A DNA stretch of 34,214 nucleotides from Methanobacteriota archaeon (lineage in GTDB: Archaea; Halobacteriota; Bog-38; Methanoflorentales; Methanoflorentaceae): positions 1 to 34,214 of the forward strand of contig JAJRBK010000018.1 in the NCBI GenBank assembly GCA_028679495.1. Reading direction: 5' to 3'. Under the pieces are notes generated by a model that was not told where the DNA came from, ran no database searches, and saw only the letters and a list, made by a program, of their open reading frames with translations. This document shows, piece by piece, positions 1 to 7,310 of this stretch. The first letter of the stretch is position 1; each line of letters starts with the position of its first letter. The position numbers and the translations under genes are program-made.

Positions 1-446
1 TGAAAGCTCTCAGTAAACATCATGTTGTTATGCGCGAGCCATCCGTGGATTTTGTCGATCTTGTTGGCCGCAACAATAAAGGGCGTTTTGTATTGTTTTA
101 AGATGTTCAAGCTTTCTGTCGTCTGTGGCTGAAAGCCTTCGTTCACGTCCACAACCAGTATAGCGATGTCCGCAAGAGCGCCACCACGGGCTCGAAGTGT
201 GGTGAAAGCATGGTGCCCCGGGGTATCGATAAATAGAAGGCCTGGAATGCGGACGTCTGTGAGCAGCGATCCGCAGAGCTTTGATATGACCTCCAGCGGA
301 ACCTCCGTTGCGCCTATGTGCTGGGTAATTAAGCCTGGTTCTCTTTCGGCAACGGTAGTGCCACGAATCTTATCAAGCAGCGTAGTTTTGCCGTGATCAA
401 CGTGTCCTAGTACTGCGACGATCGGTGTTCTGAGATCGTTCGACAT
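1..446 (-). CDS. infB: Translation initiation factor aIF5B, N-terminal part (cut by window edge)
   Basis: This is the N-terminal 148 residues of the archaeal IF2/eIF5B-type GTPase, which promotes subunit joining and initiator tRNA positioning on the ribosome. The protein begins MSNDLRTPIVAVLGHVDHGK. The G1 loop GHVDHGKT lies at about residues 14-21, the G3 motif DTPGH near residue 79 and the G4 motif NKID near residue 131, all intact. The ATG at 446-444 is preceded by a G-rich stretch and a TATA-like box, and it starts right before the G domain. That is usual for archaeal aIF5B, which lacks the long N-terminal extension of the eukaryotic protein. The rest of the gene lies left of the window. 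The family call is firm. Confidence 0.95.
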   Translation of the reverse strand, partial: MSNDLRTPIVAVLGHVDHGKTTLLDKIRGTTVAEREPGLITQHIGATEVPLEVISKLCGSLLTDVRIPGLLFIDTPGHHAFTTLRARGGALADIAILVVDVNEGFQPQTTESLNILKQYKTPFIVAANKIDKIHGWLAHNNMMFTESF

Positions 447-475
447 AAAACCCCCAATTCCAGATCAGCATTCGC

Positions 476-483
476 CTTTAAAT
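476..483 (-). promoter_or_regulatory. TATA box for aIF5B
   Basis: ATTTAAAG on the minus strand lies about 33 bases upstream of the aIF5B ATG. It would place transcription start near 453, with the G-rich tract just before the ATG serving as ribosome binding site. This is inferred from position and composition only. Confidence 0.4.
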
Positions 484-566
484 CTCTTGTGTTCAGTCTA
501 ATTGGACGCAAATGCAAGGTGACAACATTTATGCTTAAGTAATGGCGAATGTAAGATGCTTTACGT

Positions 567-637
567 GCGGTAGTGGTGTAGTGGCAGCACAAAGGCTTCC
601 CAAGCCTTTAACTCGGGTTCAAATCCCGGCTACCGCA
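567..637 (+). tRNA. tRNA-Gly (anticodon CCC)
   Basis: A 71-base cloverleaf. The acceptor arm GCGGTAG pairs with CTACCGC with discriminator A. The anticodon stem AAGGC/GCCTT closes the loop TTCCCAA, giving anticodon CCC. The T loop is TTCAAAT. No CCA is encoded and there is no intron. A TATA-like TTTATGCT at 528-535 lies upstream. The gene is divergent from aIF5B. Confidence 0.95.
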
Positions 638-799
638 TAGTCTTTCGTTGACTGCATCTTAAACGAACTTGAAACGTCGGGACAGTGGCCTACGGTGATA
701 GCTTTGGCCGATAGATGAAGGCCACCAAGAAGCGATGCTCGATGCACTAGAGCGAAACGTCTTGCGATTGTGATCCGGCTCTACGCACATAAATAGGTA
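638..799. other. Intergenic stretch with a 7-bp stem-loop
   Basis: No gene was recognised between tRNA-Gly and the histone. The stretch holds a perfect 7-bp inverted repeat, GTGGCCT at 685-691 and AGGCCAC at 719-725, with a 27-base loop. The loop contains TGATA and GATGA, loosely like box C motifs, but no convincing C/D or H/ACA sRNA could be built. It could be the 3' end signal of the tRNA-Gly transcript. Confidence 0.35.
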
Positions 800-1015
800 T
801 TAGCGTCGGTTTATTCGTTCTGCTGCAAGTTTGATGTCGTGAGCGATTATTGTTTTTCTATCAGCGAGAGCGGTAAGCATAACTGCTTCTCCTGCAATCT
901 TTCCACCATAGTCCTCCGCTTTCTCCGCAATCACTTTCACTGCTTCGCGGTTCGCTCGCTCAGCTCCCGCAACTTTCATTATTCTCCCAACTACAGCGAG
1001 TGGAATTTCTGCCAT
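800..1015 (-). CDS. Archaeal histone
   Basis: This 71-residue protein is a single histone fold, which forms dimers and wraps DNA in archaeal chromatin. It opens MAEIPLAVVGRIMKVAGAER, matching the start of HMf-type histones (IAPIGRIIKDAGAER). It ends with the characteristic RKTIIAHDIKLAAERI, where the RKTI loop and the Asp-Ile before helix 3 are family hallmarks. The length equals the usual 66-72 residues and there are no tails. AAGGAG lies about 11 bases before the ATG and a T-rich TATA-like sequence about 30 bases upstream. It stands alone between tRNA-Gly and the divergent radical SAM gene. The middle segment (VMLTALADRKT) departs somewhat from classical HMf, but the fold call is secure. 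Confidence 0.93.
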   Translation of the reverse strand: MAEIPLAVVGRIMKVAGAERANREAVKVIAEKAEDYGGKIAGEAVMLTALADRKTIIAHDIKLAAERINRR

Positions 1016-1140
1016 AATAACCGGTGCTCCTTACGGTTAAGAAGATAAAAACGTTGCGATCGCTTCTTCTTGTTTGTGCGCAACCACAAGCGAAGACAAA
1101 TCGACATCGGAGGTGAGCACCTATACAAAGATTGACCACA

Positions 1141-1147
1141 TATAAAC
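1141..1147 (+). promoter_or_regulatory. TATA box for the radical SAM / TPP enzyme operon
   Basis: TATAAAC lies about 58 bases before the ATG at 1202. It would give a leader of roughly 33 bases that contains GGGAG at 1187-1191 as ribosome binding site. Inferred from position and sequence. Confidence 0.4.
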
Positions 1148-1201
1148 GCTCATAATTATGTGGTAACTGCGTGAGTTCTGCATCTGGGAGTTTCTATCGT
1201 C

Positions 1202-2188
1202 ATGAGTGCTGAAATCAAAGCGCTGCTTATCGCGGAGGGCGGCGTCGACATAGATGAGCGTTTATTAGGTAGGGTAACGACGCCTGCTTCAGGTCCTGGT
1301 GCTGGATTAAAATCGTTCTTCTTTAGGTTCGGCAACCATAGGGTGCGTCTTGGAGTCAAACATGGGTCACGGTACAAAGCAACGCTTGAGGGCGACGAAG
1401 TGGTGATACGGGAGGGTGAGCGAGAGATCATTAGGGGTTACCTCGAAGATGCACTTGCGCATTGTCCTGAGCAGGCGTTTATTACCGTAAGCGAGAGATG
1501 CATTTTTGATTGCAAGTATTGTCCCGTGCCGCTTTTAGGAGGCCACATTAAGAGCACAAATGACGTAATAAAGATCATTGAAGAGATTGAACGCACGCCG
1601 GCGCTACGATCACAACTTAAAGCTATATCGCTCACGACAGGAGTAGAAGAATCCGCAGAAGAAGAAGTAAAGCGCATTGCTCAAGTTGTTCGAGCTGTTA
1701 GGCGCTTTAACGTGCCAATTGGTGTGGAAGTCTATCCGACCGCTGATTCTAACAGGCTCTTGAAAGAGGCAGGGGCAACTGAAATCAAGTATAACGTTGA
1801 GACCGTAGACAGAAGGATCTTCAAAAGGGTCTGTCCAGGTTTGTCAATTGACGCTATTTGCGCAGCACTCTCTGACGCCGTGCAGCTCTTCGGTAAGAAT
1901 CACGTATTCACGAATATTCTGATCGGCCTCGGTGAGTCAGATGAGACCGTAATAGCAGGCATGGAAAAGCTTGCACGTCTCGGAGTGATCTCTAGCTTAC
2001 GTGCCGTCGTAGAACATCCGTTACGAGCAGAACAGACGGAGATGCGCAGACCATCAGCAGAACGCTTGCTTCGTCTCGCAAGAAAGGAGAGAGAGATATT
2101 GGATAAACATGGACTACGCGCTGATTTTGCAGAAACAATGTGCGCAGCTTGCACAGGATGTGACTTAATTCCGCACAAAGATGTTTGA
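1202..2188 (+). CDS. Radical SAM protein with C-terminal cysteine motif
   Basis: A 328-residue radical SAM enzyme of unknown substrate. Cys100, Cys104 and Cys107 form the CX3CX2C motif (CIFDCKYC) that holds the SAM-binding [4Fe-4S] cluster. The following GG, the VEVYP strand and the IGLGE segment near 241-245 fit the TIM-barrel core. The last residues carry CAACTGC (Cys314, 317, 320), a likely site for a second cluster or metal. The overall plan is loosely like BioB/HmdB-type enzymes, but I cannot name the exact family. The stop overlaps the start of the next gene by 8 bases, so the two are almost certainly co-translated. Their position beside the coenzyme B genes suggests a link to that pathway, which is inference. 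The ATG at 1202 follows GGGAG at a slightly long spacing. Confidence 0.85.
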   Translation: MSAEIKALLIAEGGVDIDERLLGRVTTPASGPGAGLKSFFFRFGNHRVRLGVKHGSRYKATLEGDEVVIREGEREIIRGYLEDALAHCPEQAFITVSERCIFDCKYCPVPLLGGHIKSTNDVIKIIEEIERTPALRSQLKAISLTTGVEESAEEEVKRIAQVVRAVRRFNVPIGVEVYPTADSNRLLKEAGATEIKYNVETVDRRIFKRVCPGLSIDAICAALSDAVQLFGKNHVFTNILIGLGESDETVIAGMEKLARLGVISSLRAVVEHPLRAEQTEMRRPSAERLLRLARKEREILDKHGLRADFAETMCAACTGCDLIPHKDV

Positions 2189-3689
2189 AACAGACGGGCT
2201 CACCGCGATCGTATATGGGTTACTCGACGCTGGCGTAGGAGTCGCTACAGGCGTTGTTGGTTTTCCTGTTACAGATATGATCAACAGGTTAAGGCCGATT
2301 TGGAGGGCTGCTATAAACGAAAAAGTCGGCCTTGACATCGCGCTCGGAGCGACAGCAACGGGCACCCGATCTGCGTTCATTTCGAAGCACGTTGGATTGA
2401 ACGTAGCGTCCGATTCCCTAATTACCGCGGCGACTCAAGGTATAGGAGCAGGGCTTATAATAATAGCAGGAGACGACCCAGGAGCACAGGCATCGCAAAA
2501 TGAGCAAGACTCTCGTTACTATGGTAAGATGGCAGAGATTCCTGTGCTCGAGCCTAACGGCGTTCAAAACATGTACGACAGCATTATTGAAGGTTTCAAA
2601 GTATCTGAACAACAATCGGTCCCTGTCATAGCGAGAGTAACTAGCAGGCTCTTAAAAATGGGAGGGGCGCTTGAACGATCGTCAGTCGAACGAGTTTCGG
2701 GCGTGCGTTTTCAGAAAGATAACTGGAAGCTTACATTCCTCGGGAGACACCAATATCATCTCAAAAATACCTACCCGCAGCTGATGAAATTTGCCGAGAC
2801 GACGACCCTTAACGAAGGGCACGGTGCGGGTGCCGTTGGCATCATATCGGCGGGGTATGCTTCCGTTCTCGTTGAGGAAACTATCGATGAAGCGGACAAC
2901 ATTGCACATTTGAAACTTGGCCTGACTAACCCGCTATGTGAACGCCGTATTGCGACGTTTTTAGAAGAGCACCAGAAAGTCATCGTCATCGAAGAGGGTG
3001 CACCAATTATTGAGGAGGCGATACGTGGCAAGGTATTGGGGAAATTTTCTGGACACGTACCTCGCACCGGAGCGCTACAGCACGAAGATGTTGAACGAGC
3101 GCTTAACTATGTTGAAGCTGATTTTATCGGCGCAAAACCAGACGTAGAGACTTTAGAAAGCAGGGGCCACGCAGCCTCTATTTGTCAAGATTGCCCCTTT
3201 TTGCCGTTCTATTACGCTCTCGAAAAGTTCGAGACAATGGTGGCCGGAGATCTGGGTTGTGTCATAAAAACGGCGAATTCGCCGCTTGAGCTGCTTGATG
3301 TGGCTTATTCCCTCGGGTCAGCGATAGGGGTGGCCACTGGATTCGAACAGGAAGGAGTTGCAGTGCTCGGTGACTACGCTTTTCTACATGGTGGGATCGA
3401 AGCGCTGTTAAGCGCGATTTTGTTCAGGCAAAGCGTCAAAGTGTTTGTGCTTGAAAATAGGGTTTCGGCCATTACAGGCGGGCAGCCAACGCCCGAAGCA
3501 TCGGATTTGATTAGCGCATTATGCCGTAATTATGGCGTCTTGTACAAAGAGGTGGACGCACAGAGTTGCACCGAAGCTGCATTAAGTGACCTCCTTCGGA
3601 TGGTGAACAGCACAACTGGGATAATAGTCGTAGTGATCAAAGGCATATGCAAAAAATACGCCGCTTGTCGTGAAGATCGACAGGACTAG
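2181..3689 (+). CDS. IorA-like TPP enzyme lacking the ferredoxin domain
   Basis: A 502-residue thiamine diphosphate enzyme closest to the alpha subunit of indolepyruvate:ferredoxin oxidoreductase. The pyrimidine domain has the catalytic-type Glu in NEK (about 47), KHVGLNV (69-75) and DDPGAQASQNEQDSRYY (98-114). CQDCPF (335-340) corresponds to the CPGCPH motif of IorA. The diphosphate/Mg site is GDYAFLHGG (397-405) with LENR (424-427). IorA proteins are usually about 600 or more residues and end in two [4Fe-4S] ferredoxin motifs. This protein stops before that domain, and no iorB partner is seen nearby. Without an electron outlet, simple decarboxylation of a 2-oxoacid is more likely than ferredoxin reduction. 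It overlaps the radical SAM gene, and its TAG shares a CTAG with the stop of convergent aksA. I infer a role in coenzyme B synthesis. Another 2-oxoacid substrate remains possible. Confidence 0.85.
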   Translation: MFETDGLTAIVYGLLDAGVGVATGVVGFPVTDMINRLRPIWRAAINEKVGLDIALGATATGTRSAFISKHVGLNVASDSLITAATQGIGAGLIIIAGDDPGAQASQNEQDSRYYGKMAEIPVLEPNGVQNMYDSIIEGFKVSEQQSVPVIARVTSRLLKMGGALERSSVERVSGVRFQKDNWKLTFLGRHQYHLKNTYPQLMKFAETTTLNEGHGAGAVGIISAGYASVLVEETIDEADNIAHLKLGLTNPLCERRIATFLEEHQKVIVIEEGAPIIEEAIRGKVLGKFSGHVPRTGALQHEDVERALNYVEADFIGAKPDVETLESRGHAASICQDCPFLPFYYALEKFETMVAGDLGCVIKTANSPLELLDVAYSLGSAIGVATGFEQEGVAVLGDYAFLHGGIEALLSAILFRQSVKVFVLENRVSAITGGQPTPEASDLISALCRNYGVLYKEVDAQSCTEAALSDLLRMVNSTTGIIVVVIKGICKKYAACREDRQD

Positions 3690-4843
3690 TTGTACATCAC
3701 GCCCCTTATAATTTCTTCGAGTTCCTGCTCTGAGACAGACTTCTTCGTCTCACAAACGCGTTTCACATCGTCGAGTATCTGACATAGCTCGTCGCGCGTG
3801 GGTCGATATCCCAACTGGGCGATAACATATTGAAGCGCCTTTCTTCCCGTGTGTTTGCCGATAACGATTCGTCTCTTATTACCGACGAGTTCAGGTGCGA
3901 ACAGCTCGTATGTCTCAGGTTTTTCCAGAACGGCCGCGACATGTATCCCGGACTCGTGAGAGAACGCGTTCAAACCGACGACTGGCTTGTTTTTAGGCAA
4001 GCGAAGTCGCGAGTTACGTTCGACGGTCTTTGACAGATCCATTAACCTCGATATATCGTAGGCATCGATGCCGAATTGCACATACAGGGCAACGAGCAGC
4101 TCCTCAAGTGGCGTATTGCCTACCCTTTCACCTATCCCGTTGACCGTCGTATGCAGCTGAAATACCCCCGCCTCTGCCGCCGTCACGGTGTTTGCGACAG
4201 CCATTCCAAGATCGTTGTGGCAGTGGATGCAAAGGGGGACGTCGACGACTTTTTTTATCTCCGTCACTAAACGATGACACGTGGACGGTCTTAGCGCGCC
4301 GACTGTATCTGCGATACTAAGATAGTCAGCTCCGTGGTCCTCGCCTTGTTTAAAAAAGCGTTTTAATACCTCAATATCGGTGCGCGTTGCGTCTTCAGCA
4401 GCGAAGCGCACGATGAGCCCGTGTTCTTTGGCGTACTCGAGCGTTGAGAGAGCACATTCAAGCATCTCATCGAAACTGCGGTGATATTTATGTTTGAGGT
4501 GCAAATCAGAAGTCGCCATAAACAACCCGACTGCATCAACATCGCAGTCAAGTGCTTCATCTATGTCATGAAGAATAGCTCGCGCAAGACAACATACCTT
4601 GGTCCCTAGCCCCAAATTGGCGATCTTTTTGACGATTGCTTTTTCCTTTGCCGAGACGACGGGAAATCCCGCCTCAATCATTTCAACGCCAACGGCATCG
4701 AGCTTTGTCGCTATCTCGATCTTTTCTTCGACTCCGAACACAACACCAGGTGCCTGTTCTCCATCCCGAAGCGTGACGTCACACACTTCTATCTGCGGGA
4801 CCTTTGCTTTGGACGCCCTAGAAAAATCTTCGAACGTATACAT
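3686..4843 (-). CDS. aksA: Homocitrate synthase family protein (coenzyme B branch)
   Basis: A 385-residue enzyme of the DRE-TIM 2-isopropylmalate/homocitrate synthase family, which condenses acetyl-CoA with a 2-oxoacid. CDVTLRDGEQ at 21-30 supplies the catalytic Arg and metal-binding Asp. HCHND at 207-211 gives the other metal ligands. GERVGNTPLEEL (238-249) and SHESGIH are conserved family segments. The length fits archaeal AksA/NifV-like proteins without the C-terminal regulatory domain of LeuA. Sequence alone does not cleanly separate AksA from isopropylmalate or citramalate synthase. The choice of AksA rests on neighbouring aksD, aksE and aksF and on the Arg in aksE. In the known pathway it starts three rounds of elongation from 2-oxoglutarate to 2-oxosuberate. 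It is convergent with the TPP enzyme and divergent from aksD. Confidence 0.85.
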   Translation of the reverse strand: MYTFEDFSRASKAKVPQIEVCDVTLRDGEQAPGVVFGVEEKIEIATKLDAVGVEMIEAGFPVVSAKEKAIVKKIANLGLGTKVCCLARAILHDIDEALDCDVDAVGLFMATSDLHLKHKYHRSFDEMLECALSTLEYAKEHGLIVRFAAEDATRTDIEVLKRFFKQGEDHGADYLSIADTVGALRPSTCHRLVTEIKKVVDVPLCIHCHNDLGMAVANTVTAAEAGVFQLHTTVNGIGERVGNTPLEELLVALYVQFGIDAYDISRLMDLSKTVERNSRLRLPKNKPVVGLNAFSHESGIHVAAVLEKPETYELFAPELVGNKRRIVIGKHTGRKALQYVIAQLGYRPTRDELCQILDDVKRVCETKKSVSEQELEEIIRGVMYN

Positions 4844-4996
4844 ACATCCTCTATTAAGCGTATCATGTCGTACATATCCGCCTTAAAGATTATTGACCTT
4901 GATGGAAGCGGTGAAAGGGAGGGCGAGTAGTCTTTGACCAGGCATGCTGGTAACATCGACACTACGATTGTGCGGGCTATTCAACACACGATAGCT

Positions 4997-5006
4997 TCTT
5001 AAATCT
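4997..5006 (+). promoter_or_regulatory. Likely promoter of aksD
   Basis: TTCTTAAATC lies about 25 bases before the ATG at 5025, so the transcript would start at or near the start codon (leaderless). There is no ribosome binding site in front of the ATG, which agrees with that reading. Confidence 0.4.
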
Positions 5007-5024
5007 GGACCGTGAGACTATTAC

Positions 5025-6293
5025 ATGGTGTCGCATACCGTGAGTGCTTCGCAAACGATCAGCGAGAAGATATTGACACGAGCGTCTGAAACGAAAGCGC
5101 GGGCAAATGAGTTTGTGCTTGCCCGAGTTGATATGGCAATGGCTCATGACGGCACGAGCGTGCTTGGGGTCAAAGCATTTGAAGCAATGGGCGCCGAGCA
5201 CGTTTGGGACTCAGACAAAGTTGCGATCGTTTTTGATCATATCGCCCCTGCAAGCACAGAAAGAGCCGCAACGCTTCAAGCAACCATTCGGTCGTGGGCA
5301 CGGGATCAGGAGTTGACCCATTTGTTCGATATTGGGGAGGGTATCTGCCATCAAGTAATGGTTGAACAAGGGCTTAGCCTTCCTGGAACGTTGATCGTGG
5401 GCGCAGATTCGCATTCATGCACGTACGGCGCGTTAGGAGCGTTTGCGACAGGAGTGGGGGCAACTGAGATTGCAGAAGTATTTGCAACGGGAACGCTGTG
5501 GCTTAAAGTACCTGAAACAGTGAAGATCACTGTGAATGGCAAGCTTCCGCGCCAGGTGGCTGCGAAAGACGTGATCCTAAAGATAGCAGGAGCCATGGGG
5601 GCCGATGGCGCTTCGTATCAAGCGCTCGAATTTTATGGCACAACAATAGATGCGTTATCGATCGAGGGACGGCTCACGATGAGCAACATGGCAATCGAAG
5701 TCGGCGCGAAGGCAGCTATTATTCCCCCTGACGATAAAACCTTTGAATACCTGAATGAAGTTTCGCCACAACAGAGCTACACGCCGTGCTACGCAGACGG
5801 AAACGCTTCGTACGTTGCCGAGCTAAGCCTTACAACGCGGGATTTAGCCCCTCAAGTCGCATGTCCTCATCGCGTAGATAACGTGAAAAACGTTGATGAG
5901 ATAGAGGGTATCCCCATAGATCAAGTCTTCCTTGGCTCGTGTACGAATGGCCGGTTCGAAGACCTCCTTGTTGCCGCGCGTATTTTAGACGGTGAGCAAG
6001 TGAGCTGCAGAACAATCGTCGTTCCAGCCTCGAAGAGGGTTTTGTTAACTTCAATCCGAGAAGAGGTGCTTGAGACACTGGTTGAAGCGGGGGCAACGGT
6101 GTGCAGTCCGGGTTGTGGACCCTGCCTTGGGGCTCATAACGGCGTTTTGGGACGTGGAGAGACGTGCCTCTCGACTGCCAATAGGAATTTTAAGGGCAGA
6201 ATGGGTGCAGATGGGGTGATATATCTTGCATCTCCAGCGACTGCTGCGGCTACTGCTCTAACAGGCGAAATCACTGATCCTCGTAAGCTGTGA
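5025..6293 (+). CDS. aksD: Homoaconitase / isopropylmalate isomerase large subunit
   Basis: A 422-residue aconitase-family large subunit. It pairs with the small subunit encoded at 6779 to dehydrate and rehydrate homocitrate and its longer homologues. The [4Fe-4S] ligands are Cys306 (GSCTNGR) and Cys364 and Cys367 (CSPGCGPC). The segments DMAMAHDGT (36-44), GADSHSCTYGALGAFATGVG (126-145) and NRNFKGRMG (387-395) are family signatures. The length agrees with archaeal two-subunit enzymes (about 420). LeuC and AksD cannot be told apart from this subunit alone. The YLRT motif of the small subunit favours the coenzyme B role. It has its own promoter and is separated from aksE by an opposing small gene, an unusual split for subunits of one enzyme. 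Confidence 0.9.
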   Translation: MVSHTVSASQTISEKILTRASETKARANEFVLARVDMAMAHDGTSVLGVKAFEAMGAEHVWDSDKVAIVFDHIAPASTERAATLQATIRSWARDQELTHLFDIGEGICHQVMVEQGLSLPGTLIVGADSHSCTYGALGAFATGVGATEIAEVFATGTLWLKVPETVKITVNGKLPRQVAAKDVILKIAGAMGADGASYQALEFYGTTIDALSIEGRLTMSNMAIEVGAKAAIIPPDDKTFEYLNEVSPQQSYTPCYADGNASYVAELSLTTRDLAPQVACPHRVDNVKNVDEIEGIPIDQVFLGSCTNGRFEDLLVAARILDGEQVSCRTIVVPASKRVLLTSIREEVLETLVEAGATVCSPGCGPCLGAHNGVLGRGETCLSTANRNFKGRMGADGVIYLASPATAAATALTGEITDPRKL

Positions 6294-6322
6294 GCAAAAC
6301 CCGGTAAATGTTGTACGCTAAA

Positions 6323-6658
6323 TTAAGCTCCTTGAGATTCTATGATCTCGTCAATTTGCTCCGTTAAGATCTGCTCAATCGCGTCTAACAAATATTCGAG
6401 CGACGGGCTTCTTATCGTGAAGTTACGTGGAACACCAGTATAGGAAACCACGTCCCCCGCGTCAATAGAAAGCATAGGCTCACGCACTATGAGAGTGGCT
6501 TTAAACTCGTCCTCTGTTAGTTTTTCAACGTTAAGGTCCCATATATTTTGATCGATTTCTTGCTCGATTTGACGCGCGCGGTGCCTGACCTTGTGCGTGA
6601 GAAGAGCGACCTTTTGATTCACTAAGTACTGCTCTTGCAAAGATAGAGCTAGCGACAT
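6323..6658 (-). CDS. Hypothetical 111-residue protein between aksD and aksE
   Basis: I do not recognise this protein. It is 111 residues long and charged, with no membrane segment and no cysteine. Residues about 1-50 look helical and possibly coiled-coil (LVNQKVALLTHKVRHRARQIEQEI). A short beta-like middle follows (FKATLIVREPMLSI), then a helical acidic tail (EYLLDAIEQILTEQIDEIIE). Support for a real gene comes from a TATA-like box on its strand at the right distance, a GTGAG before the ATG, and the absence of any other gene in this interval. It sits head-to-head with aksE and tail-to-tail with aksD. A role linked to the Aks isomerase cannot be shown. Confidence 0.6.
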   Translation of the reverse strand: MSLALSLQEQYLVNQKVALLTHKVRHRARQIEQEIDQNIWDLNVEKLTEDEFKATLIVREPMLSIDAGDVVSYTGVPRNFTIRSPSLEYLLDAIEQILTEQIDEIIESQGA

Positions 6659-6683
6659 ATAATGCTCACACTTGTGTAAACCC

Positions 6684-6691
6684 TATTTAAA
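6684..6691 (-). promoter_or_regulatory. TATA box for the 111-residue gene
   Basis: TTTAAATA on the minus strand is centred about 30 bases upstream of the ATG at 6658, so transcription would start only a few bases before the gene. It supports that gene being real. Confidence 0.5.
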
Positions 6692-6747
6692 CGTTGTCTG
6701 TGCTTCTTAGATACCTCGAAGCGGCGATACATCTGCTTGCTGCATAC

Positions 6748-6755
6748 TTTATATC
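6748..6755 (+). promoter_or_regulatory. TATA box for the aksE-aksF operon
   Basis: TTTATATC is centred 27 bases before the ATG at 6779, the spacing expected for a leaderless archaeal transcript starting at that codon. This, with the family alignment, decides the aksE start. Confidence 0.55.
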
Positions 6756-6778
6756 GTTAGATCTTCAACTTGAATATG

Positions 6779-7264
6779 ATGATTATAAGAGGAAGGGTCT
6801 GGAAGTACGGCGATGACGTAGACACCGATGTCATTATACCAGGTAAATACCTGAGGACGACGGACGTTAACGTCTTCGCGCAACACGCAATGGAAGGCAT
6901 TGACCCAACGTTCTCACCGCAGGAAGGAGATGTTATAGTAGCAGGCAAAAACTTTGGATGTGGATCGTCTAGGGAGCAAGCGGTGCTCGCGCTTAAGTAC
7001 GCAAAGATAGGCTGCGTCGTCGCCAGATCATTTGCCCGAATTTTCTTTCGAAACGCCATCAACGTCGGCTTGCCCATAATCCAAGCTGATGTAGTCGATT
7101 TAGTTGAGAACGGAGATGAAATAGAAGTCGATTTATCTCAGGGATCTGTTAAAACGCGCGATAGCGCCGTTCAAGGTGTGAAACTCCCGCCTTTCTTGCA
7201 GAGAATCCTCGAAGATGGCGGTCTCATCGAACATAGAAGGAAAAACCCCGTTCAAACGTTATAG
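6779..7264 (+). CDS. aksE: Homoaconitase small subunit
   Basis: A 161-residue swivel-domain subunit of the aconitase family, partner of aksD. It begins MIIRGRVWKYGDDVDTDVII, matching archaeal small subunits, so I take the ATG at 6779 over the TTG at 6770 or the ATG at 6776. GKNFGCGSSREQA is the conserved phosphate/carboxylate-binding segment. The specificity loop reads YLRT at residues 24-27. Work on the Methanocaldococcus homologue MJ1271 links an Arg here to homoaconitase, whereas isopropylmalate isomerases carry a hydrophobic residue. This is the best single-site evidence that the cluster makes 2-oxosuberate rather than leucine. It is the first gene of an operon with aksF and the 277-residue protein. 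Confidence 0.9.
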   Translation: MIIRGRVWKYGDDVDTDVIIPGKYLRTTDVNVFAQHAMEGIDPTFSPQEGDVIVAGKNFGCGSSREQAVLALKYAKIGCVVARSFARIFFRNAINVGLPIIQADVVDLVENGDEIEVDLSQGSVKTRDSAVQGVKLPPFLQRILEDGGLIEHRRKNPVQTL

Positions 7265-7310
7265 TTGATCCGCCTCATTATTTCTCAGATGGGTCACTTG
7301 GTCGAGTCTA

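Noticed and set aside
166..396. 76-residue plus-strand reading frame at the left edge
   Set aside because: It lies wholly antisense to the aIF5B GTPase domain and encodes no recognisable protein.
839..1048. 69-residue plus-strand reading frame
   Set aside because: It is the complement of the histone gene, has no promoter or ribosome binding site, and its composition looks like a shadow.
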